64,000 nt of DNA, taken from positions 12,039,021 through 12,103,020 of the forward strand of contig OX335642.1 of assembly GCA_946894095.1 (NCBI GenBank). The letters are read 5' to 3'. The notes under the pieces were generated by a model. The model was not told the origin of the DNA and did not search any database. It worked only from the letters and a program-made list of their open reading frames with translations. The stretch is from Incurvaria masculella (Eukaryota > Arthropoda > Insecta > Lepidoptera > Incurvariidae). The translations under genes and the position numbers were made by a program. This document shows, one piece after another, positions 22,015 to 34,602 of this stretch; the stretch's first letter is position 1, and the number at the start of each line of letters is the position of its first letter.

Positions 22015-22195
22015 CAGAGGAGCCCCAGGTGTCAGGACTTACCTTATATTGCACGACTACATTAAACTTGATGGACAAACGCAACATATTTTCATCGCCG
22101 CATTCTTCACTATCCTTCATTCAATGCAATCGTACCAACCCGAGCGGTTCCTTACTTGCCACCTATTTAGTAAGGAAAATAAAGTCCTTTAGTTT
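22015..22195 (-). mobile_element. SINE body fragment
   Basis: Reverse orientation: ATTGCACGACTACATTAAAC, TCATTCAATGCAATCGTACC, and ACCTATTTAGTAAGGAAA correspond to the common body. Confidence 0.65.
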
Positions 22196-22231
22196 ATTTA
22201 CAAATATAAATAACCATGCACGGTCGATTTA

Positions 22232-22390
22232 GCCCCGATTGCACGAAGAGACGGCTGAGTTGATCAAAATTCAAACATGTCACTTTTAGTGAACCGAATG
22301 GAGTTCCTTCCATACTGTCCATACAAAGTGACGTGTTTAATCATACGTTGACGTTGATTTTTATTTTTTGTACTTTCGTTCACTCGGCCC
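22232..22390. mobile_element. 159-bp Tourist/Harbinger-like MITE, copy 1
   Basis: Flanked by TTA on each side. Ends GCCCCGATTGCACGAAG and, inverted, GGGCCGAGTGAACGAAAG. An inner inverted pair is built on CACGTCACTTT-type sequence. The 3-bp TWA duplication is typical of PIF/Harbinger MITEs. Confidence 0.72.
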
Positions 22391-22926
22391 TTAGTGTATC
22401 ACTCAAATGCTCTATTCAATAGTGTAAGCTAGGAAAATAGGTTATCGAAGCGATTCAGTGATAAGTTATACGTAACTCGTAATAGGCCTATATTACGAGT
22501 AATCGATCACTTGTCGATCTACATATTTTCAACACATTTATGTTTTATTATATTACGATAAAAAAAATAAAAAACAGTAAATGGACCATTTAGAATATCC
22601 TTTAAATGCCTCCTCTATTCAATAATGCAAGCCTGCGGCATCGATGATCTTAGCAATTTTTCGATAGTGATTTGTAACTCGCTCTGGTCTGGTCGAACCA
22701 TTTGTAACAGGGTTCCAAAGTGATGCGTAAAACACAAAAAGAATGACGCCATGACATGAAGATCCGCTATTGTAACGAAACAATTGCTTGCGACGGAAAG
22801 ACTGGCTGGAGGCTATGATTACATGTAATAATGGTAGGCGTTGTGCTATTTAATAGAAAAAAACATAAATAGACAATTAAGAGTTAATTTTCGACGAAAA
22901 CTATCGGTTTTTCCACGACTCCTTTT

Positions 22927-23217
22927 TAGGATTCCGTACCCAAAGGGTGCCAACGGAGCCCTATTACTAAGCCTCCGCTGTCCGTAGTCCGTCCGTCCTT
23001 CTGTCACAGGGCTGTATCTCATGAACCGTAATAGGTAGGCAGCTGACATTTGCACAGAGTATGTATTTATTTTGCCGCTATAACAACAAATAGATAACAT
23101 TAAAATAATAAAAATTAAAGGGGTCCCCATACGAAAAACGTATTTTTTGTGTTAAATCTTGTACGATGGTACGGAAACCTTCGTGTGCGAGTCCAACTCA
23201 CACTTGGCCGCTTTTTT
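22927..23217 (+). mobile_element. TCCG element, near full length
   Basis: Same order of blocks with a short TCCG tract. The terminal palindrome is damaged (GTGCGAGTCCAACTCACAC), followed by TTGGCCGC and a T-run. Confidence 0.75.
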
Positions 23218-24489
23218 ATAGGTATATCTCCCCAATGCTCACCTCTTTGATAATTTATCCTGATAGTAAGTAACTATGTAGCTTATGATTTGTTAGGAAG
23301 ATAATAACATAATGTTGGGAGATATAAGTCTAGCGAAACGAAATGCATGAAAACATGTTTTCTACGGTTTAGTCGTGCCACTTACGTACTCTGTAAGATT
23401 TAAAACCGTCGTAGCCTTTTGTATGTATGTTTTGAGTTTTGAAAATTAGTTTGTAGAGAAACAGCTTCCATTTATTTGTTAACTTTCTGCTATTCAAGCA
23501 CATGTATTTTTTTTCCCCTTATGTGCCTATATATTTAATGAATTACTATGATAATACCAATGGTTGGTTTAAACTATGTATATTCATATAGTTGTTATCA
23601 ATTAGTTGTAAGACTAATTATGACTTAAATAAAATTTAAAAAAGATTCAGGCTATAAAAATCACATCAAAATCGGATAATGGGTTCTCAAGTACGAACAC
23701 AGACAAAAATACTGTTTTTTCAAAGAGTTAGCGATTTGGACGCACTCCGTTGAGTACCTATACGTCTGTTTTCAAAGCATTGAAATGCACCTATGGCAAT
23801 GGTATGTTGGATTGCAATACTCATTGATGGAAATAAAAACATCTAGAGAGGCAGCGGTTTGCATAACAAAAGTGTTTGCACTCGGTAAATGGTAATGACC
23901 AAGCGTGAAGGTAAGGCCGCAGAATAGAGCGACGAGACTAGCGACCTACTAGCGGTGAGATAAGCTGAGCTCACACGATTTGGTATTTATGAGTTAAAAT
24001 GCCAACAAGAGATCATTTTAAAAATGTATTTACAGTAAATATTTTGTTATTTTGACATATTTAAAAAATGAGCTTAAAATATTACCAACTTCTCCTGCAA
24101 CTAACCTTTGTTAGAAGCCCCGCCGGTTGGAAACTACGCGATTCGAAGGACATGTGGCTGTTTCGCCACTCAACATTATCTGTTATCGTGGAGATCTACT
24201 CTTCTGATCTTGCATGCCCGCCTATTAATTACATATATGTAGTCAGGTTTGAGTAGATGTGGAATAGTCCGAAATATGGAGTAGCAACAGAGCCGCATTT
24301 TTATTTCAGCTAAGTTTTTACTTGATAAATTATCGTGACAAGAAAAATATTTTTTGAAAAGTAAGGGATTTATACGTAAATAAATATTTAAAAAAATCAA
24401 AGAATAATTAAAGGTAATCAGGATGAATTTTGACATAGGATATTCAAACATTTATTTAACTCATGACAAAGATGTATGATATAAATTTT
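23218..24489. other. No gene recognised
   Basis: AT-rich. A short RTE-like phrase (CACATCAAAATCGGATAATG) lies near 23661. Confidence 0.4.
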
Positions 24490-24751
24490 TAGGGTTCCGC
24501 ACCGAAAGGGTCCCATCGGAACGGGCGGACAGCCTCCGCTGTCCGCCCGTCCGTCCGTCCCTCTGTCACAGGGCTTTATTTCAAGAACCGTAAAAGGTGG
24601 ACAGCTGAAATTTTTACAGAGTGTGTATTTATTTTTCCGCTATAACAACAAATAGATAACATACAAAAAACGTGATTTATTTGTGTTGTATCTTGTACGA
24701 TGGTACGGAACTCTACGTGTGCGAGTCCTACTCGCACTTGGCCGGTTTTTT
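24490..24751 (+). mobile_element. TCCG element with internal deletion
   Basis: Starts AGGGTTCCGCACCGAAAGGG and ends GCACTTGGCCGGTTTTTT. The AATTAAAGGGGG segment before ACAAAAAACGTGAT is missing. Confidence 0.75.
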
Positions 24752-25446
24752 AAATTAATTTGATTGTATAACCAAGGTATAAAGCATTCCCGAAATATTT
24801 TTACTAACCCAGACGAATTCTAGCCGAAAAAATGGCAAGAAAAATCTTTTTACTAAAACGGTGGTCGTAACCATTAAAACTTGCAAAATATATAAGCCAA
24901 TATATGTATAAGCATTTGACTGATCACCAGGTTTCAGTACACGTGGAATCAACAGTGATGGGAAGTGGCGACCGAGCTGCGTGGTCTGACGTCTACCACA
25001 GCCTAGCATTAGCACGCTGCAAGTCTGAGTTCGACGCAGGGCAGTGTTGCCTTTAGTCCGTTATGCTTGGCTTCATTTACCGCGCCTTAACCGAAACTTA
25101 CGAAATTAAATAGAGGAGAGCAAGGTTTTATCTTTTACTATCTGTGAATAAGAGATTTCTTTCTTGTCGGTTAGGGTCATATTGCTTAGAAGCCCTTTCT
25201 ATTGGCTTTTATAACATTCGTTGCCTTGCAAAACAGCATTTTGGTCATGCAATGCTCGTAAATCACTATGCTTGGCCCAATTTTTTTTTAGTTTTGGTAT
25301 GAACTTAGTTTATATTTCGAATTAAAGGTCACATTACTTCACCATATTTAGTTGACACAGCCTCAACATTTTAACTATCTAATTCAAAATCCATGCTTTG
25401 ACTGGAAAGACTTTTGATAAATATCATATGCTAATTTGTATAGACC

Positions 25447-25592
25447 TGGTTTTCACCAAGTAATTAAAGGGCCTTTATAACTAAAGTTCTGATTATCTTG
25501 CACTGGTATTGATTGCAAACTGCTAAGATAGGCCCTTAATATTCGGCGATTAAGCTAGTCAGCAGTATGTGAAAAAAGCCCTAAGACTTTTA
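25447..25592. mobile_element. Small MITE, copy 2
   Basis: CTGGTTTTCACCAAGTAATT to GTCAGCAGTATGTGAAAAAA, GCCCTAAG. The outer ends are short inverted repeats around TTTTCACC. A third end-only fragment is at 48386-48418. Confidence 0.55.
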
Positions 25593-26029
25593 AAAAAATA
25601 GTAAACTATTCTAAAAAAATTCACACGCTAAGCTACATCTAAATATTTTTTTCTCGTTCACATTCAAGTTGTAATATGACCTAAATGCTATTTTTGTTAG
25701 GACACCATACCCTTCTAAAAGTAAAAATAAATACTGTCACATGTACGAGCGAATCACGAGAAATCACGAAAAATCACGACCTGTAGAACAGAATATTATT
25801 CCAGTTGAGTTAGAAACAATACTCACGGACCAAATGATGACCACGGAATGCAGCCTATTCAATATATTAACAAGGGCATCAGTGAACTACTACATTGATT
25901 CCCCAAAAAAACATTGGTTCCTGCAATATCAGAATTTGGATTGTTAGGAAGAGGAGACGTCGACAGCAATTTATGCGAAACGAGGTATTATTTTACGTTT
26001 ACGGATAAACAGTGTTCAGTTTACTTATT

Positions 26030-26100
26030 TAGCTCGACGTTTCGTCCACCACGCGGTGGACATCATCAGGATTCGCGACGCGACCTGGAGGACCTCTAAA
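26030..26100 (+). repeat. Dispersed repeat fragment (copy near 17-75)
   Basis: See matching sequence at the left edge. GCTCGACGTTTCGTCCACCA opens the block. Confidence 0.5.
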
Positions 26101-27900
26101 CACTATTGTTCCGTAAAATTGATCATTCAATCATATGTCGAACGACATTAAAAATCTAAACGAAACCAGATGTTCGAAGTTTCATAACCTACTTTTATTC
26201 TAGACAAATTCATTCTTTTCTCACGCGTTTATGTATGAAACGCAAAAGTCTATGAACACTGTATGAGCATTCTTTTTTTTAATGTGATTAGCTGTTACTA
26301 GAGTGTCAGGTGTGTAAAATAGCATTTCTTAGGATTCCGTAAATTGAAAGTAAAGGAGGAATCCTTACTTAATACTTGTAGTCGGGCTTAGGGACCTATT
26401 TACGTCAAGATAAAGAAAGATCCCAGAAACTCTGGTCTGGTCTGTGATACTTCGTGGTCTGACCGTCGCGTCTTCTGAACACTTACAATAGAGAAATGTT
26501 TCGGAAATCAAGCGACAGCTTTGCCTATTCCACGAGAATCATAAAAATAACTAAATAAAGTAAATAATATAATTGAGATGGGAAAAAAAATCTTTTTTCA
26601 AAGCTAATGTTTTGAATCTTTTCGGTTTCCCGGTGCCCAATACCGTGCTGATTCTGATTGTTCAAAACTGTTACATTTTGTAACAATGCAAATAAGGTGA
26701 TTTATAATTATAAAAAATGTTTATTTTGATTGTTTACCCATTCTTTAAGATATTTAGATTCCAGGCACCAATGTTTTTCTGATTTTTTTTATAAACTGAT
26801 TAAAATGCTTCATTGTAAATGTCGCTGTTTCATCTCAAAATAAAGAAAACAATTTTAATACATGTTGGACCAAGACGTTCGGGCGGTCTAATTACTTTTG
26901 GTGAAGAAGAACCAACCAGAAACTTCGCCAGGCTTGTCGTTGTATTATTATTTTTTTCATTGATATTACAAACAGGTTTATTTCATTATCTAAATTATTC
27001 AGGTGTAAAAAGCTATCGTAATTTTTGATACAAGATAGTATCCATAATGTAATGAAATTCTCACCTCCAACCAAAACCATGAGCAGTTTTGATCAATCGA
27101 TAGTTGATTAATCGATTGAGATAGAATTATTATTAATAATAATCGGATTAATTCATGAAAAAATGTATTTGTTCTTTCTTTTTTTGTTCTCCCCAAAGTC
27201 ATTCTGTATGAATTGTTCTATTTAAAAAAATCACCAATTATTTCCCTCGAGGCAACGAGGTGAGTCCGGATATTAATCACTCCATTGCTTATCTAAAGAA
27301 TGTCTATTGTTCGATGTGAACAACGCATTTCACAAATGCATGGACTGGTTGATTGTTTTCCAACAATCTTGTTGTGATAGCAGTGATAGAACGAAGGCGA
27401 TCGGGCCAAATACGCACCGTGCGATCGTTTGCGCTTCTTTGGGAAACATATTTTAAATGGTTACAAGCACAATGGTATTCCAGGAAAAAAAAACATATGA
27501 AAGAAAACCAACGAATAACTATTTTAGAGAAGAACCCCGCATTGAAAGTAATTTTAATCTGAAATTCTAAGTAAAATGAAAATTAACTGGGCTCCAAATG
27601 GTCGGTATTAATAAACGCAAATTCAACATTAAATATTTTTCTCTTATGACATGCATGGTAATGAATACAGTGGAACCCATAAATTCGTCATTGCAGCAAC
27701 ATACAAAGCACTTAACATAATGATGAACGTTTATAAAAAAATCTTGATAGATTGTTTCTCAAGTAAATATCAAACTAACCCAATCGGTGACAAAATTAAT
27801 AAAATTGAAGATTTTAATTAATAGTTAAAATAAAAAATGTGATTTACAATAAGAATACTAAAACATTAATAACGGTGTATTAAAAACTATGAAAATACTC
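26101..27900. other. No gene recognised
   Basis: AT-rich. An ATCGATT-rich inverted stretch at 27090-27125 is the only structure seen. Confidence 0.4.
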
Positions 27901-27902
27901 AC

Positions 27903-28340
27903 TTGCTGTCAGCTTCACGATGTTGGCTTATTCTAATATCACAGGATTTTAATTTTTAAAATTAATGCTATTTAAATTAATTAGTTGCTAGTTAAAATGA
28001 TTTTGGTTTTTAAATCACTGGTTTGCTTGAAGCATTTGTCTGTTCGTTCACTCCCTGATAACCCTATAGTTCCAGTCGGGCCAAACTACGTTAATTTTGT
28101 GTACCCTAATTTCAATTTTCATTTCGTTTAAAGACTTTGCACTCATTAGCTGCTTCTTCAACTTAAAAAAAAACCAAAACACTCAACAAATTAAAGATAC
28201 AATATTTCTGCCTTTTGACTCCATAGCTGCAGTTAAAAAGTCTTAATTCGAACACCCCCGCTCAATTCGAATTTCGAACGCTTAGAAAAGATGGCGGCGG
28301 ACGCCTGTCAGTGTGACGGCTTGTCGGAACGATGGCTTGC
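27903..28340 (-). promoter_or_regulatory. Candidate upstream promoter / 5'UTR exon (possibly of the SLC41 gene)
   Basis: A GC-rich patch at about 28245-28345 stands out from AT-rich DNA. Read on the minus strand it carries GCCGCCATCTTTTC, a YY1-type element common just downstream of metazoan start sites. At 27903 the minus strand has a GTGAGT donor after GCTGACAGCAA. The SLC41 exon 1 needs a non-coding exon upstream on this strand, so this is a plausible source. The link is inference; it could belong to another transcript. Confidence 0.3.
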
Positions 28341-28859
28341 GCTCCACTACCGTCTAATACAAATGAACTAGCTTCATATAACGCGGCAAGAAATTGAGCC
28401 AGGCTGTGGTATCAGTTGATTACCTGCTTTAATCTGCTAAGGCGCGGGGCACCTTTTCAGATTATTCAGCAAGCTGTCGTATCTGTGAGACCATTATTTA
28501 TCTTTTGGGTCACCCCATTGTTGGAAAGGGACTGTACCTGTGCTTTTCAAAATATTCACGGAACAATGAGTACAGAAACCGTTTTTTATTATTCATTGAT
28601 CCAAGTCGGACTGGTGGGTATATTTATTCGGCGCTGGAATGTTTAACTTTCAAAACTGATGTGTGTATCTTTACCCGGTAGTCAACTCAGTAAAACTCAG
28701 TGGATACAGTTCATTCACTACATTAGCACATATGATTAAAACAAAATTATACATGCAAACGTAAATAAAACATTGTGATTTAGTTTGTTTAGGTACATTT
28801 TGTTAGCATGCATAAAGTAACTTAAGAATTTTAAGCTATTTTATATTAAGATTTTAAGA

Positions 28860-29110
28860 GGTGTCCGGTGACGCCCATGGGCTTTCGAGCTTTATTGGGG
28901 CGTGCGAAACCCATTCCGGCTAGGCCTTGATTCTAAAATGCCAGACTGCATGTGCATTCTACAGTTTACCAACCCTATAGAAAAATTATCTAAAGGATCG
29001 GTTGGTTCTTACAGGAAGAATGTGGCCTGAGAGGAAGGCAATACCCGCCTGTTGCGCGTCGAGCGATGGTAGAATGGAAACGCGACCTTTCGAAGTTGTA
29101 AGGTCTCCAA
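28860..29110 (-). pseudogene. LINE ORF2 C-terminal fragment (same family as 21.5 kb)
   Basis: Shares the CCCATGGGCTTTCGAGCTTT end, the TCTACAGTTTACCAACCCTA block and the GCGCGTCGAGCGATGGTAGA block with the 21474-21863 copy. It is heavily mutated with no open frame. Confidence 0.6.
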
Positions 29111-30329
29111 ACGCAAGTATTGGCAACATTAGATTTTTGTATTATTCTAAAGAATAACCCTCACCGTAAAATTTCGACCCTGCTACATGTAGTAAAAAGT
29201 AGCTTAAAAAAAACGGTATTGAGCGTGAAAATTCAGCCATTTCCATCTGGTTGCTTTCTACTATGCAATAAATATCTTGTCAACCATAAGGGTAAAAGTT
29301 ATATAAGGTTCCGTATATAAAGTAGGTATGTTACGATGTCAAAATGTTTTGGCTTAGAATGAATGCACGAAATCAGTGCCATCTGTTAGTTTGCAGATGT
29401 AATTATCAAACTGAAATTAAATAAGGTAAAACGGAAAAATATGATAAAAACAAATATTATTTATATTTATATAATATTTTCATGGGTGTTTCAAAATTAA
29501 ATAGTACTTCTCTACCTACTGTAATAATCTTTAAGCATTTATTGAGGCTGTTTGCGTGGCGTGATACAAGATATATTTAGGAAAAAACCAGTAATAAATT
29601 AATAAGTATTAACGCAGCTCACGCAGTTATAATGTTGTCGTTGACAATAATTGGTTGTAAATTTGTCCAACTAAAATTATATTACATATTTTTTTATCTT
29701 TTTACTAGCAGTGAGCCGCCGAGGCTAGACAAATACATATATTTCATAACGGCCAATTGCGAAATATTACATTCTAAGATCATAACCCCGTGCTTCAGGA
29801 CCATAGACCAGCCGGTCTGTGTTCAGAACCAATTGAAACATGAGTTCCTACGATTCAGAATAATCAGGTAATGCATGATATTCTCAAAACATTCAAACCT
29901 ATGTTAGAGTTGCCATTGTTTTAAATAATTTAGAAATTACATGCTTTTAAACGGTTTAATTTTTTCAAGTCAGGTTATAAAATAATGAAATGCAATAGTC
30001 TATAAAGAAACCTGTAATTTTCCCAACTTACGTTATCGTGTTAGTTGCTCAATAATTCAATTGCTATATTATCAATAGATTATTGGGATTTGATATTATT
30101 TCATTATATACATGACGACAATAGCCATATAAATAGCTTTCTTATTATTTATTGTCACTGAATTTTTTATCTTATCAGAAGAGATTTTAATAGGAACGAC
30201 ACATACTTATTTATTTACATATAAGCCAAATAGCAGAAACAATATTTATATTTTCATTTCCTGTATGCATGAAATCAATATCTAGAAATAAAACTTAAAA
30301 TTCTAACCCGAAAATAATAATAACTAGCA
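29111..30329. other. No gene recognised
   Basis: Strongly AT-rich with no repeat family member identified. Confidence 0.4.
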
Positions 30330-31138
30330 GATATGCCAGGCTCCGCCCGGGTCAATGTCTTTTTGGATAGATGTCGGCGTGAATTATTTCCTGGATAATA
30401 TATGAGTACCCCAAACAAATTTCATCCTTTATTTCATCCTCTTCGAGTTTAATATTCGCCACTGTTATGTGCGCATGTTCTTCTTCAAAGTCCACACTAT
30501 CTCTATCCCGAAATTCATTAAAATCGGTTTAGCGGTTTAGGCGTGAAAAGGAAACTTTCGCATTGGTATTATTTCTTGCTGAGGTACCCGGCTCCGCTCG
30601 GGTGAATGTCTTTTCAGTCTGATGTCGGACTGAGCCTATAATTTTTAGGGTTCGGTACCCAAAGGGTGAAAACGGAACCCTATTACTAAGCCTCCGCTGT
30701 CCGTCCGTCCGTCTGTCCATCCGTCCGTCTGTCACAGTGCTGTATCTCATGAACCGTAATAGGTAGGCAGCTGAATTTTTCACAGAGTGTGTATTTTTTT
30801 TGCCGCTATAACAACAAATACAAAAAAAAAATTAAAGGGGGACCGTGAAAACGTGATTTTTTTGTGTTAAATCTTGTAAGATGGTACTGAACCCTTCGTG
30901 TGCGAGTCCGACTCGCACTTGGCCGGTTTTTTGGTGGGTATATGAGTTCCCCATACAAACGTTCATTCCCTTTTCACCCCCTTTGAGTTTAGTTTTCGCC
31001 ACAAAATGTAGCCTATGTCCTTTACTAAGGACCACACTCACTCTATACCAAAATTTTATCAAAATTGGTCCAGCGGCTTAGGTGTAAAAACAGACGGACA
31101 GACAAAGTTACTTTCGTATTTATAATTTTAGTATGGAT
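30330..31138 (+). mobile_element. Two RTE-type LINE/SINE fragments in tandem, the second split by a TCCG element
   Basis: GGCTCCGCCCGGGTCAATGT and GGCTCCGCTCGGGTGAATGT are the repeated starts. Typical RTE 3' sequence ends them: AAATCGGTTTAGCGGTTTAG and AATTGGTCCAGCGGCTTAGG, then CAGACGGACAGACAAAGTTA and TTATAATTTTAGTATGGATT. Confidence 0.65.
30646..30932 (+). mobile_element. TCCG element nested in an RTE-type repeat
   Basis: Complete from TAGGGTTCGGTACCCAAAGG to GCACTTGGCCGGTTTTTT. RTE-type sequence resumes on both sides, so it was inserted later than that element. Confidence 0.75.
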
Positions 31139-31559
31139 TGAAGGAACCGAGCTATGCAATATTCACCACAAATTAATCTTGGCAATCCGCTATACTCATA
31201 GTAAATAGCTCTAATCCATAACCCAGCCACATTTTTCCCATTACCGTGCTTGGATGAATAATTGTGCCGTCACAATTATGTTTTGATCACTCATAGTAGT
31301 AGTAGATGACTTGTAGTAGTAGTAGATGACAGTAGTGACTTGTGGCAACCTGGGCTTGTACAGGAATATGCCCTAACCCCTGAGTTTTAAAGTAGAGTAC
31401 CGCGGGCGCTTGAGCAGTGCCTATACGTACACACATATTTTCAGGACCCAATGATAAAGCCATTTTTGGAATTCCAAGCCAGTCTGAACAAAAATATGAT
31501 CGCTTTTCCATCCCATTAATTTATTAGTTTTATTTAATGTCCTATTTTTCTTGTATCTG

Positions 31560-31705
31560 GACATGGGCGGTTAATACCACCATGCAATGTAATTAGCCCA
31601 AAGCACCACATGGAAACTAGGTGCAATGCCAGGACCTTCCTTTTATTGCACAGAGCTACATTGAACTGAAAGGAAAACATGGACAATTTTCATTATTTAT
31701 TGTTT
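31560..31705 (-). mobile_element. SINE 3' half (split copy)
   Basis: GACATGGGCGGTTAATACCA.., TGCAATGCCAGGACCTTCCT and GGACAATTTTCATT match the body. The 5' part lies at 31926-32062 beyond an inserted segment. Confidence 0.65.
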
Positions 31706-31708
31706 ACT

Positions 31709-32464
31709 AGCTGCGGTACCCGGCTCCGCTCGGGTTAGTGTCAGCTAAATTATTTTATGGATAAAAAGTAGCCCACATGACTGGTCCAAAATAGTGTCAA
31801 ACTGGTCCAGGACAATGTATCCATCTACTAAATTTCAAGATCGTTCGAGCCGAAATGGCATGATTTAATGAGAAACATCCAATAATTCCCATTTAGAGCT
31901 TCGTTGACATTTGGTAGCTATTTAAAAAAAAGCATTTGCCGCCAGAACCTTAGTAGGTAAGTAACGTGTAACGTAGGTAAGTTTTACGTGGACTCCAACC
32001 CACAGCCAGCCTCAACATAGAAAACAGTAACCCATCTCGAACCTGACTGCTCCCAGTGATGCTATACATTGATAAATACGCACATAAATCGGGTAAGTGG
32101 TTCGCATGTTATAAGATTTAATACTCACTACTCACCCCTCTGGTAATGAAGCATTATATTATGTAGCCTATAAGTTTTGAGTAGAATCAGATACAGGTTA
32201 GACGTAGATACAATCCTCATCTAAATCAAGTAATTGGTTCTCAAGAATGTTATTCTATTGGTCGCACCTTTGGCGACTTAGCGTGATGCCAAGTAGTCCT
32301 AAAGTTGCGGGAAATACCAAGCCGTATTTCGGTACAATTAGTAAAAGTAAGCGCCTCTGCCGCCCTTAGTTTGACCCCACTTTGGACCAGTCATGTGGGC
32401 TACTTTTTATCCATGAAATAATTTAGCCGACACTAACCCGAGCGGAGCCGGGTACCGCAGCTAG
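31709..32464. repeat. Pair of 98-bp inverted repeats (RTE-type 5' sequence) 756 bp apart
   Basis: ACTAGCTGCGGTACCCGGCT..ACATGACTGGTCCAAA at 31709-31806 is inverted at 32367-32464 with about five differences. This could be a transposon's long terminal inverted repeats or two oppositely oriented RTE-type fragments. A SINE head lies between the arms. Confidence 0.65.
31975..32062 (-). mobile_element. 5S-headed SINE, head and head/body junction only
   Basis: On the minus strand GATGGGTTACTG and GGCTGTGGGTTGGAGTCCAC correspond to the 5S box C region and junction. The matching 3' part of the copy is at 31560-31705, so an insertion from about 31709 to 31925 split it. Confidence 0.6.
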
Positions 32465-32714
32465 TATCTTATAAAACAAAGCAACTTACTCCATGAACAA
32501 CCCTTACAGATTAAATATTAGCATAGATTTTACATTATTATTGCTGTTATGTTATTCACATTATTATAAATTAACCAAAACAATCATAAAAGGACCAATT
32601 ACTTACCTACCTAAAACCTATAATAATTCAAATAAGAAAGAAGTAATTCGTTATAATTAACAGGTAAGTAACCTATCTTTATAATTAAAATAAAAATGAA
32701 GTATCGTTTTGTAC

Positions 32715-32885
32715 GTAGACAGTACACGCCTGTTCACCTACAGTTTAACGTGGAATCCGAACCATGAACGACGAATCTCTTTGTCGGCTCTTACGTCAAC
32801 GAGGGACGAAATGCAGTGATCCCAATTGTATTATTTGTACATGCCGGAACCCACACAGGATAGGTTGCGCCTGTTTTACTTCAAT
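32715..32885 (-). mobile_element. Third-type head joined to SINE junction sequence
   Basis: CACCTACAGTTTAACGTGGA/ATCCGAACCA is the SINE junction. To its right lie GAGGGACGAAATGCAGTGAT and CCCAATTGTATTATTTG..CCGGAACCCACACAG, shared with 5450-5510 and 7735-7790. The short open frame here (NDESLCRLLRQRGTKCSDPN..) is in repeat sequence and is not a gene. Confidence 0.55.
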
Positions 32886-33239
32886 TGCTGAGTTAATGGC
32901 CTATTCGAGGTACAAAACTTTTATTGTATCGCGTTTCAATCACTATGCGGTTTTATCATTTTAAGATCATTATTTTATTGTTTTCTTGATAAGGAACGTT
33001 TAAACTTTAATCTCATAAAATATATTTTAGTGTATGATATAAAACTAGAAGAGCACAGAAAGGAGCAGCATTAGGAGGTAAGATTAAAAACTTCGTCTAG
33101 GGGCCAATTACGCTTGCTTCATTTCCCCTCTGGTAAGCAATGATCAGCCATTTTGTCTTCGGTTAATTCAATATTTTTTACCTATTGATTTAATAAGAAA
33201 TTTAGCGCCCTCACACCACGGGCCGACGATTTCAACGGC

Positions 33240-33457
33240 GAAATCACGTTTTTTGTATGAGGGCCTCTACTATTTTTTATTATTGTTTTCATTTTACCAA
33301 TTTGTTGTTATAGCGGCAAAATTAATACACACTTTCTACATGCTGTCTACCTATTACGGTTCCTACTTGTGACAGACGGACAGACAGACGGACGGACGGA
33401 CAGCGGGGGCCTAGTAATAGGGTCCGTTGGCACCCTTTGGGTACGGAACCCCAAAAA
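33240..33457 (-). mobile_element. TCCG element, 3'-truncated
   Basis: Reverse orientation: TTGTTGTTATAGCGGCAAAA, GACAGACGGACAGACAGACG and CCTTTGGGTACGGAACCCCA. The terminal palindrome end is missing. Confidence 0.72.
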
Positions 33458-34231
33458 TTTATAGCCCACTGGCGGCGTAGCAACCACAACATTTTACAAA
33501 AATCGTATATATGTATGTACAAGGCTGTACGGTTCATTTTAAGCTGCAAGTACGTTGAATATGTTTCGGCGAAAACTTAGATTAAAAAGTTATCTGCAAT
33601 TTAATTTCAATGATTTTTACCGCCTTGAGATAACGTCGTTATTTATATCGATCAGTCGATTTAGCCATAAACATAAAGGATCTATAAAAAAATGTCTAGC
33701 CATTACCACGCATTCCGAAGCACGTATAGGCGTATGGAAATAAAACGCTAATAAAATATCATTAAATAAATAGTTACCTAATCATAATTGTTGTAACATT
33801 AAGCCATAAAAATACTTTTTTATTGCTTGAAATCTATCGTTTATTGTATAGGAATCACATTTTAACAATCAAACTTAGTTCATAGTTAGACTTGAAATAA
33901 AGAATGCACTTGTTATGCTTCTTACATTCTAGTTGTAAGACACCCTTGTAAAATGTAAAGCTAGAACACTCGCCCACGGGTGAGCCCCTGTACATACAAC
34001 CTCGCATACAACTGACTAGGCAAATAAATAATCTCTGAATCTGTTACGCTACTACATTCATATCTATGCTAAGAGTGTAAGTGATTCGTTTCTAAGACAT
34101 CATAATCAATTTTTAGTTTTTCCAATACATATTTGCTCAGGGCATAATTCAATAAGTATTCTCGTAACTATGGTCAGCGAGCTTGGAAGGACGGGAGTAG
34201 AAACTAAAACTTGTCTGTATTGGGCGCGCGA

Positions 34232-34602
34232 GCGCTAATACCACACAATTACCGTAATGATATTTGCTCAATACTCCACATTCCTTAAGGAATTAGGTGA
34301 CATGCCAGAAACCCATTTTTATGAGCACGGCTACACTGAACTGGATGGAGAACAAGGACAATTTTTCATTGCCGCTTCAACCATAGTTTCATTCAATGGG
34401 GTGGTACCAACCTGGGTGGGCTTAACCCTTTTACCTAGTAGGGTAAGGGACCTACAGCTTTACATGGGTTCGGAACCATGGAACGTAATGCACTTATCCA
34501 AATCAGAAAGAGAAAGAACCATGCATGACCGGGGCTAGGATTTGAACCCACAACCTCTCGCATGGAAGGCAAGTCCTCTAGCCCCTACACCACGAGCTGC
34601 AC
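34232..34602 (-). mobile_element. SINE with tRNA-derived head, full length
   Basis: From the right edge on the minus strand: a tRNA-like head with A-box-like TGGTGTAGGGG and B-box GGGTTCAAATCCT; a CTTTCTCTTTCTGATTTGGA linker; then the same body as the 5S-headed copies (GTAGGTCCC.., GGGTTAAGCCCACCCAGG, CGAAGCGG-type block, GTGTGGTATTAGCG). This shows one body under two promoter types. Confidence 0.78.

Noticed and set aside
28290..28350. Small plus-strand gene starting ATGGCGGCGGACGCC
   Set aside because: The ATGGCGGC is better explained as a YY1-type promoter motif on the minus strand; the frame stops after 22 codons.
32764..32964. Cys-rich 66-codon frame (CSDPNCIICTCRNP..)
   Set aside because: It overlaps the repeated third SINE head and lacks conservation in the other copies.
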